Source of the DNA: Rhodococcus sp. 105337
GTDB lineage: Bacteria > Actinomycetota > Actinomycetes > Mycobacteriales > Mycobacteriaceae
DNA: 64,000 nt
Reading direction: 5' to 3'
NCBI RefSeq assembly: GCF_012844225.1
Contig: NZ_JABAGQ010000012.1
Location: forward strand, 81,941 to 145,940
Shown: positions 29,136 to 37,870 of the stretch, piece after piece
Numbering within the stretch: position 1 is the first letter of the stretch
Layout of the letters: the number at the start of each line of letters is the position of its first letter
The notes under the pieces: generated by a model
The model's database searches: none
Told to the model about the DNA's origin: nothing
The model's input: only the letters and a program-made list of their open reading frames with translations
Made by a program: the position numbers and the translations under genes

Positions 29136-30151
29136 CGGACGCCCTGCTCGGTCAGTGCCTGGGCAAGCTCGTACAAGCCGCCGAGGTCGATGCCGTCGGC
29201 CATGGAGGGCAAGGACATGCGCGCCACCTTCACGTCGTCGAGTTGAGCGGCGCTGACCTGCTGTGCCTGCAAGGTTGCAGCGTGCTCGATGGCTTCGGTG
29301 AGCAGCCCGGCAAAATCTTCGTCGGAGAGCTTCACCCCGACCCGGCCGAACGCGGCGCGGATCGATTCTCCGGGTACCCGCCCGCCGGCAAATTCATCGA
29401 CGAGATTTTCGGGCAGATGTTCGGGCGCGGTGCGGTTGACGATCACGGTGCCCAGGCGCAGATCTGCTGCCTGCAATTCCTCGACCGCGTCCGCGGTTTC
29501 CTGAACGGGTAGCGCTTCGAGCAGAGTGACAAGGTGCACGACCGTCTCGTCGGAGTGCAGCAACCGCACCACGCCTTCGCTCTGCGACCGGATCGGGCCG
29601 GACTTCGCGAGGTCCGCCATGGCCTTGGTGACGTCCAGGAAACTGCTGATTCGTCCCGTGGGCGGCGCGTCGACCACCACCGCGTCGTATACGCGGCGTC
29701 CCGACGCGTCGGTGCGCACCACGGTTTCCTTGATCTTGCCGGTGAGAATCACGTCACGCAGACCCGGTGCGAGGGTGGTCGCGAACTCGACGGCACCGAT
29801 CCGCCTCATCGCACGGCCCGCGAACCCCAGGTTGTAGAACATGTCGAGGTATTCGAGGAACGCCGCCTCGATGTCGATGGCGAGCGCGGAGACGACTCCG
29901 CCGCCCTCGGCGGAGGCGATCTTCGTCTCTACCGGCGGTAACGGCGGAACGTCGAACAACTGCGCGATTCCCTGCCGGCCTTCCGTCTCGACGAGCAGGA
30001 CCTTGCGGCCGCCCGCGGCGAGCGCGAGCGCGAGCGCTCCCGCGACCGTCGATTTGCCGGTACCGCCCTTGCCGGACACGAAGTGCAGTCGCGCCTGTGC
30101 GGCGCCGGCCGGCCACTCGCCGGAATGAGATGTCGGTGTTGCCACGACCAC
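29132..30151 (-). CDS. ArsA/GET3-like anion-transporting ATPase (Rv3679-like)
   Basis: 339 aa from GTG 30151 (a GTG two codons later is possible). [23 protein letters not shown] carries the deviant P-loop with the signature lysine (KGGTGKS). [15 protein letters not shown] and [18 protein letters not shown] are switch motifs. It is a paralogue of the downstream ATPase, with ATGA-type overlap, forming an obligate pair as in mycobacteria. The two probably make a heteromeric ATPase. The divergent neighbour is the small DUF4177 gene, with 47 bp between starts. No membrane partner gene is nearby. Confidence 0.92.
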   Translation of the reverse strand: MVVATPTSHSGEWPAGAAQARLHFVSGKGGTGKSTVAGALALALAAGGRKVLLVETEGRQGIAQLFDVPPLPPVETKIASAEGGGVVSALAIDIEAAFLEYLDMFYNLGFAGRAMRRIGAVEFATTLAPGLRDVILTGKIKETVVRTDASGRRVYDAVVVDAPPTGRISSFLDVTKAMADLAKSGPIRSQSEGVVRLLHSDETVVHLVTLLEALPVQETADAVEELQAADLRLGTVIVNRTAPEHLPENLVDEFAGGRVPGESIRAAFGRVGVKLSDEDFAGLLTEAIEHAATLQAQQVSAAQLDDVKVARMSLPSMADGIDLGGLYELAQALTEQGVR

Positions 30152-30198
30152 GAGCCTATAAGTCGTGCGCTCGTTAAGGCGGCGGATAGGGTCATGAC

Positions 30199-30363
30199 AT
30201 GAGTGAAACGACTACGTGGGAGTACGCGACCGTGCCCCTGCTCACACACGCGACCAAGCAGATTCTCGATACCTGGGGTTCCGACGGGTGGGAACTCGTC
30301 ACCGTCCTGCAGGGACCCACCGGCGAACAGCACGTTGCCTACCTCAAGCGTCCGAAGGGCTGA
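30199..30363 (+). CDS. DUF4177 small protein (Rv3678A-like)
   Basis: 54 aa from ATG 30199. The sequence begins MSETTTWEYATVPLLTH and includes DTWGSDGWELVTVLQG and HVAYLKRP, the WEY...GWELV core of DUF4177. It is short enough to be missed by length filters but is conserved at this locus in mycobacteria. GATAGG, a few nt before the ATG, suggests a nearly leaderless transcript. It lies 4 nt upstream of the RidA-like gene and is co-transcribed with it. No function is known for the family. Confidence 0.88.
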   Translation: MSETTTWEYATVPLLTHATKQILDTWGSDGWELVTVLQGPTGEQHVAYLKRPKG

Positions 30364-30367
30364 CGCG

Positions 30368-30829
30368 GTGGCACAACAGTGGTCCGCACGCCTCGCCGAG
30401 TTGGGGCTCAGCTTGCCGCCGATCGCCAAGCCGGTGGCGGCGTATGTGCCCGCCGTCCGTTCCGGTGACATCGTCTACACCTCGGGCCAGCTGCCGCTCG
30501 TCGACGGCACCCTCACCCACACCGGCAAGGTCGGCGCCGAGGTCTCGCCCGAGGACGCGAAGCAGGCGGCACGTACCGCCGCGCTCAACGCGCTGGCGGC
30601 AATCGATGGACTCGTCGGCCTGGACAACATCGCCAGCATCGTGAAGGTGGTGGGATTCGTGGCCTCGGCCGAGGGTTTCACCGGCCAGCCCGGCGTGATC
30701 AACGGCGCGTCGGAATTCCTCGGTGAGGTGTTCGGCACCGTCGGTGCGCACGCCCGCTCCGCCGTGGGCGTCGCGGAACTGCCGCTCGGGGCTCCCGTCG
30801 AGGTCGAACTCATCGTCGAGGTGCGCTGA
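30368..30829 (+). CDS. RidA/YjgF-family enamine/imine deaminase-like protein
   Basis: 153 aa from GTG 30368. It has the RidA trimeric fold motifs VRSGDIVYTSGQLPLVDG, a central DGLVGLDNIASIVKVVGFV and a C-terminal GAHARSAVGVAELPLGAPVEVELIVEV. The Arg in ARSAVGV corresponds to the carboxylate-binding arginine in active RidA. True RidA hydrolyses reactive 2-aminoacrylate; this longer actinobacterial version (Rv3678c-like) may differ in substrate. The gap of 4 nt to DUF4177 indicates an operon, and an MBL hydrolase follows. Confidence 0.9.
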   Translation: MAQQWSARLAELGLSLPPIAKPVAAYVPAVRSGDIVYTSGQLPLVDGTLTHTGKVGAEVSPEDAKQAARTAALNALAAIDGLVGLDNIASIVKVVGFVASAEGFTGQPGVINGASEFLGEVFGTVGAHARSAVGVAELPLGAPVEVELIVEVR

Positions 30830-30933
30830 CCTCGGCGGTGACCCGATCTACGGGGGTCGTGGCCCGGGACATCGATCCGCGGCCCTCGTAGAGTGGGATC
30901 GACCACGACGTCCCTGTCAGGAAAGGCAAGAAC

Positions 30934-31722
30934 ATGGCGCTGGTCCACCCCGCGTACGGCCGGCTGCGGCAGATCACGGAGAACGCTGCCGTGGTTCTGG
31001 CAGAGAACCCCTCGGTCATGTCCTTGGAGGGCACCAACACGTGGATCCTCCGTGCGCCCGGGGCAGACGAGTGCGTCGTGGTGGATCCGGGCCCGCTCGA
31101 CGAAGCGCATCTCGCGCGCGTCGCGCAGGTTCCTGTCGCCGCGACACTCATCAGTCACCGGCACTTCGACCACACCGAAGGTGCGGGCCGGTTCGCCGAA
31201 CTCGCCAACTGCCCCGTGCATGCGTCGTCGGCCGATCACCGGCACGGCGGCGGGAACGAACTTTCCGACGGTGACGTCGTCGAAGCCGCCGGGCTTCGCA
31301 TTCGCGTACTCGCGACACCGGGCCATACCGCGGATTCGCTGTCCTTCGTCGTGGAGGACGACAACAGTGTCCTGACCGCGGACACCATCCTCGGACGCGG
31401 CACCACGGTGCTCGACGACACCGACGGCGATCTCGGCGACTATCTCCGCTCGCTGCGTGCACTGATCGGCTTGGGGCCGGGTTACACGGTGTTGCCCGGG
31501 CACGGCCCCGAACTGGACGACCTGGAGACGATCGCGCGGGACTACCTCGCCCATCGTGAGCAGCGCCTCGAACAGGTGCGTGGCGCGGTGCGCACCCTCG
31601 GTGAGGACGCGACAGCGCGCCTCGTCGTCGAGCACGTGTATGCGGATGTCGACCGGTCGTTGTGGGACGCGGCGGAGAAGTCGGTGAACGTGCAACTCGA
31701 ATACCTGAGGAGCTTCGCCTGA
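30934..31722 (+). CDS. MBL-fold metallohydrolase (Rv3677c / LACTB2-like)
   Basis: 262 aa. The metal-binding motif SHRHFDHTEG (HxHxDH) lies at about residues 70-79, and the later ligands are in TPGHTADS, LTADTILGRG and LPGHGPELDD. A C-terminal helical domain (about 195-260; HREQRLEQVRGAV and VNVQLEYL) is the winged-helix cap typical of LACTB2-like proteins, some of which are single-strand RNases. Substrate unknown. A GGAAAGG ribosome-binding site precedes ATG 30934. The gene ends at a strong hairpin shared with convergent crp. Confidence 0.9.
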   Translation: MALVHPAYGRLRQITENAAVVLAENPSVMSLEGTNTWILRAPGADECVVVDPGPLDEAHLARVAQVPVAATLISHRHFDHTEGAGRFAELANCPVHASSADHRHGGGNELSDGDVVEAAGLRIRVLATPGHTADSLSFVVEDDNSVLTADTILGRGTTVLDDTDGDLGDYLRSLRALIGLGPGYTVLPGHGPELDDLETIARDYLAHREQRLEQVRGAVRTLGEDATARLVVEHVYADVDRSLWDAAEKSVNVQLEYLRSFA

Positions 31723-31749
31723 CGGCGATACCTCATAACCCGTAAACGA

Positions 31750-31784
31750 GCGAGCCCGGGACGCGTGTCGCGTCCCGGGCTCGC
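31750..31784. terminator. Bidirectional terminator between MBL gene and crp
   Basis: GCGAGCCCGGGACGCG (31750-31765) / CGCGTCCCGGGCTCGC (31769-31784), a perfect 16-bp stem with a TGT loop between convergent genes. Confidence 0.85.
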
Positions 31785-31806
31785 CCGTGTGTCGTGATGC
31801 CGCGTG

Positions 31807-32481
31807 TCAGCGGGCGCGACGCGCCAGACGCTCCGAGTCGGAGATCAGGACGCTCTTGCCTTCGAGGCGCAGCCAGCCGCGGTGCGCGAAGTCGGCGAGA
31901 GCCTTGTTCACGGTCTCGCGCGACGCACCGACGAGCTGGGCGATCTCTTCCTGCGTCAGGTCGTGCGTGACGCGCAGAGCGCCCGCCTCCTGCGTGCCGA
32001 AACGCTGCGCGAGCTGCAGCAGAGCCTTGGCGACGCGACCGGGAACATCGGTGAAGATGAGGTCGGCGAGGCTGTTGTTCGTGCGGCGGAGCCGGCGGGC
32101 CAGCACGCGGAGCAGCTGCTCGGCGATCTCGGGACGCTGGTCGATCCACGCCTTGAGTGCCTCGCGGTCCATGCTCACGGCACGCACCTCGGTGACGGTC
32201 GTCGCGGTGGACGTACGGGGGCCCGGGTCGAAGATGGACAACTCGCCGAACATGTCGGACGGGCCCATGATGGTCAGCAGGTTCTCGCGACCGTCGGGCG
32301 AACGCCGACCGAGCTTCACCTTGCCGGAGACGATGATGTACAGGCGGTCGCCGGGCTCACCTTCGTTGAAGATGACATGGCCACGGGGAAAATCGACCGG
32401 CTGAAGCTCTTTGACCAGCGCCGCAACCGCAGAGGGCTCGACTCCTTGGAAGATGCCTGCTCTGGCCAGGACCTCGTCCAC
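31807..32481 (-). CDS. crp: cAMP receptor protein, Crp/GlxR
   Basis: 224 aa, exactly the length known for M. tuberculosis Crp (Rv3676). The N-terminal cyclic-nucleotide domain (about 1-120) has [21 protein letters not shown] and [24 protein letters not shown] (phosphate-binding cassette). The C-terminal HTH is [23 protein letters not shown]. It is a global regulator that binds TGTGA-N6-TCACA. GTG 32481 has AAAAGGAG upstream. Perfect or near-perfect sites occur in this window at 48564-48595 (dpp) and 41279-41294 (acs). The role in mycolata includes carbon-source control. Confidence 0.97.
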   Translation of the reverse strand: MDEVLARAGIFQGVEPSAVAALVKELQPVDFPRGHVIFNEGEPGDRLYIIVSGKVKLGRRSPDGRENLLTIMGPSDMFGELSIFDPGPRTSTATTVTEVRAVSMDREALKAWIDQRPEIAEQLLRVLARRLRRTNNSLADLIFTDVPGRVAKALLQLAQRFGTQEAGALRVTHDLTQEEIAQLVGASRETVNKALADFAHRGWLRLEGKSVLISDSERLARRAR

Positions 32482-32677
32482 GTGCGCTCCTTTTGGGAAA
32501 TGAAAAAACGTTGTCTTGCTGCTGTGTCGGCACGTCTACGGGCATCCGACGGAGGTCACCTGTCAGGCGTACGACTCCCCAGTCTACTGTGCCGAGGTCA
32601 GGCGTGAGTGACCGACACCACGGATCGGGTGTTTTGCTTCCGAAAACCTTCTCGCAGGCTACCGGCGAGTATGTGGG

Positions 32678-32950
32678 TCAGCTGGCGCGACGAGTCCCCA
32701 GACCGTGATGTGAGGTGCTGCCGTCCGACTCGGTCGACCCCCGGCGCCGACGGCGGTGGAACCGGGCGAGAGCCCCGGGGAAACCTTCGCGAGCGAGCGC
32801 GGCGACATCACCCTGGTCGGCTTGGTCGAGGAATTCCTCGACCTCGTCCTCACGGACGGAAAGCCGACTCAGGCGGGACTCGACACGCTCCATGGCGAGT
32901 GCGAACAGCGTCAGCAGCACTGGGAAAAGCACCACAGCGAGAGCTTGCAT
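32678..32950 (-). CDS. Small membrane protein (Rv3675-like)
   Basis: 90 aa from ATG 32950. One N-terminal transmembrane helix (MQALAVVLFPVLLTLFALAM) is followed by a charged acidic-basic region (RLSVREDEVEEFLDQADQGD) and a basic tail. A longer in-frame start at 32989 would put polar residues before the helix and seems wrong. The position between crp and nth corresponds to a small membrane protein gene in M. tuberculosis. Function unknown; it is divergent from nth with 81 nt between starts. Confidence 0.75.
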   Translation of the reverse strand: MQALAVVLFPVLLTLFALAMERVESRLSRLSVREDEVEEFLDQADQGDVAALAREGFPGALARFHRRRRRGSTESDGSTSHHGLGTRRAS

Positions 32951-33031
32951 ACCGGGAAGTAAACACGGGTTAGGTCTCAGATGAGACACGGGGGCGGATT
33001 GATGCGGAGGGGTTTACGTACAGTGGTCCAG

Positions 33032-33817
33032 GTGCATGCGACCCCGTCCGAGAGCTCAGATCAGGCTCCCCGTCGTGACTCGGGCGCGGCCCCCCGCTCC
33101 GAATCCCGGCTCGCCCTGGTGCGCCGCGCGCGACGGATGAATCGGCGGCTCGCCGAGGCTTTTCCCCACGTGTACTGCGAACTCGATTTCACGACGCCGC
33201 TCGAACTGGCGGTCGCGACGATCCTGTCCGCTCAGTGCACGGACGTGCGCGTCAACCAGGTGACTCCCGCGTTGTTCGCCCGGTACCCCGATGCCCGCGC
33301 CTACGCCGAAGCGGACCGGACGGAGCTCGAAGAGTTCATCCGATCCACCGGCTTCTTCCGCAACAAGGCGAACGCACTCATCGGTCTGGGCCAGGCTCTG
33401 CTCGAGCAGTACGACGGCGAGGTGCCGGCTCGGCTCGACGACCTCGTGAAGCTGCCCGGCATCGGGCGCAAGACCGCGAACGTCATTCTCGGCAACGCCT
33501 TCGATGTGCCGGGAATCACCGTCGATACGCACTTCGCGCGCCTCGTCGGACGCTGGAAGTGGACCACGGAAACCGACCCCGTGAAGATCGAGCACGCCGT
33601 CGGAACGCTCATCGAACGCAAGGAGTGGACGCTGCTGTCCCACCGGGTGATCTTCCACGGCCGTCGGGTCTGCCACGCACGCAAACCCGCCTGCGGAGTG
33701 TGCGTGCTCGCCAAGGATTGCCCGTCCTACGGGATCGGACCCACCGACCCGCCGACCGCCGCCGCGCTGGTGAAGGGACCGGAGACCGAGCATCTGCTCG
33801 AGCTGGCCGGTAGGTGA
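33032..33817 (+). CDS. nth: Endonuclease III (DNA glycosylase/AP lyase)
   Basis: About 261 aa from GTG 33032. The -10-like TACAGT ends about 7 nt upstream, suggesting a leaderless start; ATG 33002 or 32981 would add 10 or 17 residues. Nth removes oxidised pyrimidines. The helix-hairpin-helix [13 protein letters not shown] contains the catalytic Lys, and [12 protein letters not shown] supplies the catalytic Asp. The [4Fe-4S] loop is [17 protein letters not shown] (C-x6-C-x2-C-x5-C). It overlaps the thioredoxin-like gene by 4 nt, starting a four-gene operon with NUDIX and marP. Confidence 0.93.
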   Translation: MHATPSESSDQAPRRDSGAAPRSESRLALVRRARRMNRRLAEAFPHVYCELDFTTPLELAVATILSAQCTDVRVNQVTPALFARYPDARAYAEADRTELEEFIRSTGFFRNKANALIGLGQALLEQYDGEVPARLDDLVKLPGIGRKTANVILGNAFDVPGITVDTHFARLVGRWKWTTETDPVKIEHAVGTLIERKEWTLLSHRVIFHGRRVCHARKPACGVCVLAKDCPSYGIGPTDPPTAAALVKGPETEHLLELAGR

Positions 33818-34500
33818 CGCCGGTGCACCCTTCCTCAGCAGGCCGTTGGAGCCTGGCAGCACTGGTCGTCGTGATCGCCTTGATCGTCGCCATCTGGCCG
33901 CGCGGCAACGATGACGCACCGGCTCCCTCGGCGACCGGCGCTGCGACCTCGGCCGCACCCGTCGACCGGCGAGCGCAGGACAACCCGCAGGCTCTCGCGC
34001 CCCTCCGGGAAACCGCCGCTCTGGATCCCTGCCCGCCGGCAGCGGGAACGCCTGCAGCGGGAGCGTCTGCCGGCAGCCCGCTCGCGGGGTTGACGTTCGA
34101 ATGCGTCGGCGACGGTTCCACGGTGGACCTGGCCGCCGCACTCGCGGGCAAGCCGGCTGTGGTGAATCTGTGGGCGTGGTGGTGCGGCCCGTGCGCCGAA
34201 GAACTGCCCGTGCTCGAGGAGTTCGCCGAACGAGCCGGAGATGCGGTGACCGTGGTGACGGTGCATACCGATCCCAACGAGGCCAATGCGCTGAGCAAGC
34301 TGACGGACTACGACGTGCATCTGCCCGGAGTGCAGGACGGCTCCGGACGAGTCCAGGCCGCGGTCGGAGCCCCGGCGGTGCTGCCGGTGACGATCCTGCT
34401 GCGAGCCGACGGCTCGGTGGCCAAAGTGCTGCCTCAGCCCTTCCGCTCCGCCGACGAGGTCGCCGCCGTGGTCGACGAATACCTGGGGGTGGCGGTATGA
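33814..34500 (+). CDS. Membrane-tethered TlpA/thioredoxin-like protein (Rv3673c-like)
   Basis: 228 aa from GTG 33814, overlapping nth by 4 nt. An N-terminal signal anchor ([17 protein letters not shown], about 12-28) precedes an Ala/Pro-rich linker. The thioredoxin fold includes [22 protein letters not shown] with the redox WCGPC and a cis-Pro in AVLPVTILL. The active site would be outside the membrane. It is probably a disulfide reductase or oxidase for exported proteins or cytochromes. It is translationally coupled to the NUDIX gene. MarP, two genes on, has an extracellular disulfide and could be a partner (inference). Confidence 0.92.
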   Translation: MTPVHPSSAGRWSLAALVVVIALIVAIWPRGNDDAPAPSATGAATSAAPVDRRAQDNPQALAPLRETAALDPCPPAAGTPAAGASAGSPLAGLTFECVGDGSTVDLAAALAGKPAVVNLWAWWCGPCAEELPVLEEFAERAGDAVTVVTVHTDPNEANALSKLTDYDVHLPGVQDGSGRVQAAVGAPAVLPVTILLRADGSVAKVLPQPFRSADEVAAVVDEYLGVAV

Positions 34501-35195
34501 CGCCGTACTGGTTGCGGAAGGTCACGACCCTCGAGCCGAAGGACCCGCACGACGACAATCCGATCATCAACCGGCGCGCGCCCTCCGGGCTCCCGGTCCG
34601 GCAAGCGGCGGTCCTGGTGTTGTTCGGTGGTTCGCCGACGCCTGACCCGCTCGCCCGTGGCGGCCTGCCGGCCGACGCGGATGTGCTGCTCACCCAGCGT
34701 GCGGCGACCCTGCGCCAGCACAGCGGACAGGTCGCGTTTCCCGGTGGCGCCGCCGATCCCGACGACGAGGGTCCCGAACACACCGCTCTGCGCGAAGCGC
34801 AGGAGGAAACGGGCCTGGACCCCGCCGGGGTACGTCCGCTCGCTGTGCTCCCCGAACTGTTCATCCCGCCCTCGGGCTTCGACGTGACACCCGTGATCGC
34901 GTACTGGGAGCGTCCGAGCCCCGTCGGTGTGGTCAATCCCGCCGAGGCTTCCCGCGTGGTGCGCGTGTCGCTGCACGACTTGCTCGACCCGCGGAACCGC
35001 TTCCAGGTACGGCACGCCCTCGGGTATCGCGGACCGGCCTTCCGGGTCGAAGGGATGCTCGTGTGGGGTTTCACCGCGGGAGTGCTCGCAGGCCTGTTCG
35101 CCGTCTCCGGATGGGAAATCGAATGGGATCACCACGACATTCGTGACCTCGATGTCGTACTCGCCGAAATGGAGACCGAGGTGGTCGAACCGTGA
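34497..35195 (+). CDS. NUDIX hydrolase, CoA pyrophosphatase (UPF0035) type
   Basis: 232 aa from ATG 34497 (ATGA overlap with the previous gene). The UPF0035 motif LLTQRAATLRQHSGQVAFPGG is followed by the NUDIX-box end EHTALREAQEETGL, which carries the metal-binding glutamates. This subclass cleaves CoA and its derivatives to phosphopantetheine and 3',5'-ADP in E. coli NudL and yeast Pcd1. The loop between the Gly pair and the first Glu is one residue longer than the textbook NUDIX box. Operon position is the same as Rv3672c in M. tuberculosis; marP follows with a 4-nt overlap. Confidence 0.9.
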   Translation: MTPYWLRKVTTLEPKDPHDDNPIINRRAPSGLPVRQAAVLVLFGGSPTPDPLARGGLPADADVLLTQRAATLRQHSGQVAFPGGAADPDDEGPEHTALREAQEETGLDPAGVRPLAVLPELFIPPSGFDVTPVIAYWERPSPVGVVNPAEASRVVRVSLHDLLDPRNRFQVRHALGYRGPAFRVEGMLVWGFTAGVLAGLFAVSGWEIEWDHHDIRDLDVVLAEMETEVVEP

Positions 35196-36382
35196 CCGGA
35201 TCCGGCTGGCTCGACCTGATCATCGTGCTGATCGTCGTCATCGCGGCATCGTCGGGACTGAGGCAGGGCGCGGTTGCGTCGGCCCTCGCGTTCCTGGGTG
35301 TACTGCTCGGTGCGATCGCCGGCATTCTCATCGCGCCGCACGTGCTCGTGCACGTCGAAGAGGGGCGAATGCGGATCCTGGCGGGGATCGCGTTGATCGT
35401 GGTGCTCGTCGTGATCGGCGAGGTGGCCGGGATGGTGCTCGGCCGGGCTGCCCGCAGTGGCATCCACAGTCCCGGCGTCCGGGCGGTCGACAGCGTCGTG
35501 GGCGCGGGTCTGCAGGCCGTCGCCGTGCTCGTCGCCGCCTGGCTTCTCGCCATTCCGCTGACGGCCACCACTCAGCCCGTGGTGTCCGCAGCGGTGCGGG
35601 GTTCTCATGTCCTCGGCACCGTCGACGAATTCGCTCCCGAGTGGATGCGGGCGATACCCAACGAATTCTCGGCTCTGCTCGACACGTCCGGGCTACCCGA
35701 GGTGATCGGACCGTTCGGAAGGACCCCGATCGCCGAGGTCGCGATCCCCGACGCTTCGTTGCTCGACAGCCCGGTGGCGGCAGATCTCCATCCGAGCGTG
35801 CTCCGCATCAACGGACTCGCGCCGAGTTGCCAGAAGGCACTCGAAGGGTCCGGCTTCGTCGTGGCGCCGGAACGGGTCATGACGAACGCGCACGTCGTGG
35901 CGGGCACTGCCGCCGTGACCGTCGACACCGAACAGGGCGCACTCGACGCCTCCGTGGTGCTGTTCGACCCGGCCGTGGACGTCGCGATCCTGTCGGTGCC
36001 CGGGCTCACGGCCCCGCCGCTGGCATTCGCCCCCGTGCCCGCGGACTCGGGTGAGAACGCGATCGTCCTCGGCTATCCGGGTGGCGGGCCGTATACGGCG
36101 AGCGCCGCACGGGTCCGCGAAACGCTGGATCTGCAGGGACCCGACATCTACCGCAGCGGAACGGTCGAACGCGAGGTCTACACCGTGCGCGGTCTGATCC
36201 AGCAGGGCAACTCCGGTGGACCACTCGTCGACGCGCAGGGTCTCGTCCTCGGCATGGTGTTCGGGGCGGCCATCGACGACTCCGATACGGGATTCGTGCT
36301 CACGGCCGGGGAGATCAGCCGTCAACTCGCACTGGCCGGGTCGGTGTTCGAACCCGTGGAAACCGGCGTCTGCATCGTCTGA
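35192..36382 (+). CDS. marP: Periplasmic serine protease MarP
   Basis: 396 aa from GTG 35192. Four transmembrane helices form a CvpA-like domain (about 5-125), then a linker, then a chymotrypsin-like protease with His234 (TNAHVV), Asp263 (AVDVAIL) and Ser341 (QGNSGGPLV). Cys residues in PSCQKAL and the C-terminal VCIV match the disulfide that controls M. tuberculosis MarP, an acid-resistance protease that activates the RipA peptidoglycan hydrolase. It is last gene of the nth-trx-nudix-marP operon and converges on the ephE-like gene with a 35-nt gap. Confidence 0.95.
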   Translation: MTGSGWLDLIIVLIVVIAASSGLRQGAVASALAFLGVLLGAIAGILIAPHVLVHVEEGRMRILAGIALIVVLVVIGEVAGMVLGRAARSGIHSPGVRAVDSVVGAGLQAVAVLVAAWLLAIPLTATTQPVVSAAVRGSHVLGTVDEFAPEWMRAIPNEFSALLDTSGLPEVIGPFGRTPIAEVAIPDASLLDSPVAADLHPSVLRINGLAPSCQKALEGSGFVVAPERVMTNAHVVAGTAAVTVDTEQGALDASVVLFDPAVDVAILSVPGLTAPPLAFAPVPADSGENAIVLGYPGGGPYTASAARVRETLDLQGPDIYRSGTVEREVYTVRGLIQQGNSGGPLVDAQGLVLGMVFGAAIDDSDTGFVLTAGEISRQLALAGSVFEPVETGVCIV

Positions 36383-36417
36383 CGCCGGCGCCCGGCCCGT
36401 GCGGTTGTCCGTCGGAG

Positions 36418-37350
36418 TCAGAGACCCCGCACGAAGCCGAGTAGTTGCGACGTCACGACGTCGGGCTTCTCCTGATGCGCGTAATGACCCGCGCCGTCGA
36501 CGAACTTCAGGACGCGTCCGGGCGCGTGACGCTTGCACCGGCGCAGCGTCGCGGCCAGTACGTACGGATCGAGCACGCCGTGCAACTGGAGGACGGGCAG
36601 CGAGAGGGTGACGTCCATCGCCTTCATGAAACGTCGCCCGTCGGGCCGCCACTGGCTCCGGAACGCCCACCGCTGGTATTCCAGCGTGCAGTGCGCGACC
36701 CCCGGGATACGGATTGCCGAGCGGAGGCGCTCGACGACGTCGGAGAATTCCGGCGTGGCCTGCCACTCCGGCCCCGAGCGCAGGCGCGCGAGCCGTTCGA
36801 TCTCGCGACTCTCGTCGCGAACCAGCCGACGTTCGGGCCGCCACGGCACCTGATACGACAGGAACGTCGGCAGGAGTGCTTTTCGCTGCGCCTTGTCGCG
36901 CAGTGCCCCGTCGCGCAGAGAGATCGGGTGGGGTGAATCGACGACGGCGATGGCACGCACGAGCCGAGGATGCAGAACCGCCGTCGCCCAGCAGACCAGC
37001 CCGCCGTCGGCGTGCCCGACGAGGATCGCCTCGCTGTGCCCGAGCGCGCGGACGAGACCCGCGATGTCGTTGGACAGGGTCCAGCCGTCGTATCCGCGCG
37101 GGGGCTTGTCCGAATCGCCGTAGCCGCGCAGGTCCACCGACACGGCTCGGTAGCCCGACTCGGCGAAGGCGGTGAGCTGGTGACGCCAGGACCACCACAG
37201 GTCCGCGAAACCGTGCACGAAGAGTACGAGCGGGGTGTCCGGATCGTGCGGGCCGGTTTCGACCGCGTGGAACCGGATTCCGTTCGCGTGGATGTCACGA
37301 TGCGTCCACGGCCCGGGATAGCGGGCCGTGGACGGGTCGGGTGGAGCCAC
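36418..37350 (-). CDS. ephE: EphE-like alpha/beta hydrolase with altered nucleophile elbow
   Basis: 310 aa from GTG 37350. The fold is that of epoxide hydrolases: HGFAD oxyanion motif at 46-50, LRGYGDSDKP, an acid region LHGVLDPYV and a late GAGHYAHQEKPD with the catalytic His. The nucleophile elbow reads GHADGG (112-117). Aligned on Gly-His, the Asp of the usual GHDWGG is Ala114, and Asp115 sits in the Trp position. Activity may therefore be non-canonical or absent. It occupies the Rv3670 (ephE) position next to marP. The gene name rests on synteny. Confidence 0.85.
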   Translation of the reverse strand: MAPPDPSTARYPGPWTHRDIHANGIRFHAVETGPHDPDTPLVLFVHGFADLWWSWRHQLTAFAESGYRAVSVDLRGYGDSDKPPRGYDGWTLSNDIAGLVRALGHSEAILVGHADGGLVCWATAVLHPRLVRAIAVVDSPHPISLRDGALRDKAQRKALLPTFLSYQVPWRPERRLVRDESREIERLARLRSGPEWQATPEFSDVVERLRSAIRIPGVAHCTLEYQRWAFRSQWRPDGRRFMKAMDVTLSLPVLQLHGVLDPYVLAATLRRCKRHAPGRVLKFVDGAGHYAHQEKPDVVTSQLLGFVRGL

Positions 37351-37369
37351 CTCTATATCGCTCGGCGCA

Positions 37370-37870
37370 TCAGCGCGCTGCGTGATGACGACCGGCGGGA
37401 GCCTGGTCGTCCTGGTGGTTCGGCAGGACCGACTTCGTCTGCTTGAGCGAGTCGATCGTCTTGCTCGGTGCGCGCACCTTGCGCACGCGCATATATCCGA
37501 TCAACGCGAGGAGCGCGGTCACCACGACCATGATCAGGAAGACGATGAGGAAGGCGAGCCAGCGCGGAACCCAGACGTCGAGGAGTTCGGCGAGGAAGAA
37601 GAAAAAGAAGAAGGAGCTGAAGGTGAGGACGGCGAGCGCCAGGACGAAGAAGAGGCTGCCCTGCAGGCCCTTCTTGACCTCACCGGTCACTTCCGCCTTC
37701 GCGAGCTGCACTTCGGCGCGGAAGAGCGTCGACACCTGAGTGGCCACGTCACGGACAAGATCACCGACGCTGGCATCCCGCGGCGTCGGAGCGTCCACCT
37801 TCGTCAGCGGAATGCCCGAGATACTCGTCGGCACACCGTCCCCGGGACGGTTCCCGTTCGTCACGCTCAC
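37370..37870 (-). CDS. Phage-holin-like (Actinobacterial Holin-X) membrane protein
   Basis: 166 aa from GTG 37870 (a GTG at 37864 is possible), overlapping the nhaA stop codon by one nt (TAGTG). The N-terminal half is hydrophilic with GDLVRDVATQVSTLFRAEVQLAKAEVTGEVKKG, a motif of the holin superfamily III / Putative Actinobacterial Holin-X family. Two transmembrane helices follow (SLFFVLALAVLTFSSFFFFFF and a second near LAFLIVFLIMVVVTALLALIG). It corresponds to Rv3669 by position. No lysis genes are near, so a phage role is unlikely; function unknown. Confidence 0.85.
   Translation of the reverse strand: MSVTNGNRPGDGVPTSISGIPLTKVDAPTPRDASVGDLVRDVATQVSTLFRAEVQLAKAEVTGEVKKGLQGSLFFVLALAVLTFSSFFFFFFLAELLDVWVPRWLAFLIVFLIMVVVTALLALIGYMRVRKVRAPSKTIDSLKQTKSVLPNHQDDQAPAGRHHAAR

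Noticed and set aside
29132..30151. Arsenite efflux system suggested by two ArsA-like ATPases
   Set aside because: No arsB/acr3, arsC or arsR nearby and no Cys-rich arsenite site; synteny with Rv3679/Rv3680 is a better explanation.
37370..37870. Prophage remnant suggested by holin-like protein
   Set aside because: No endolysin, structural or integrase genes nearby; this holin-like family is a conserved chromosomal gene at the Rv3669 position.
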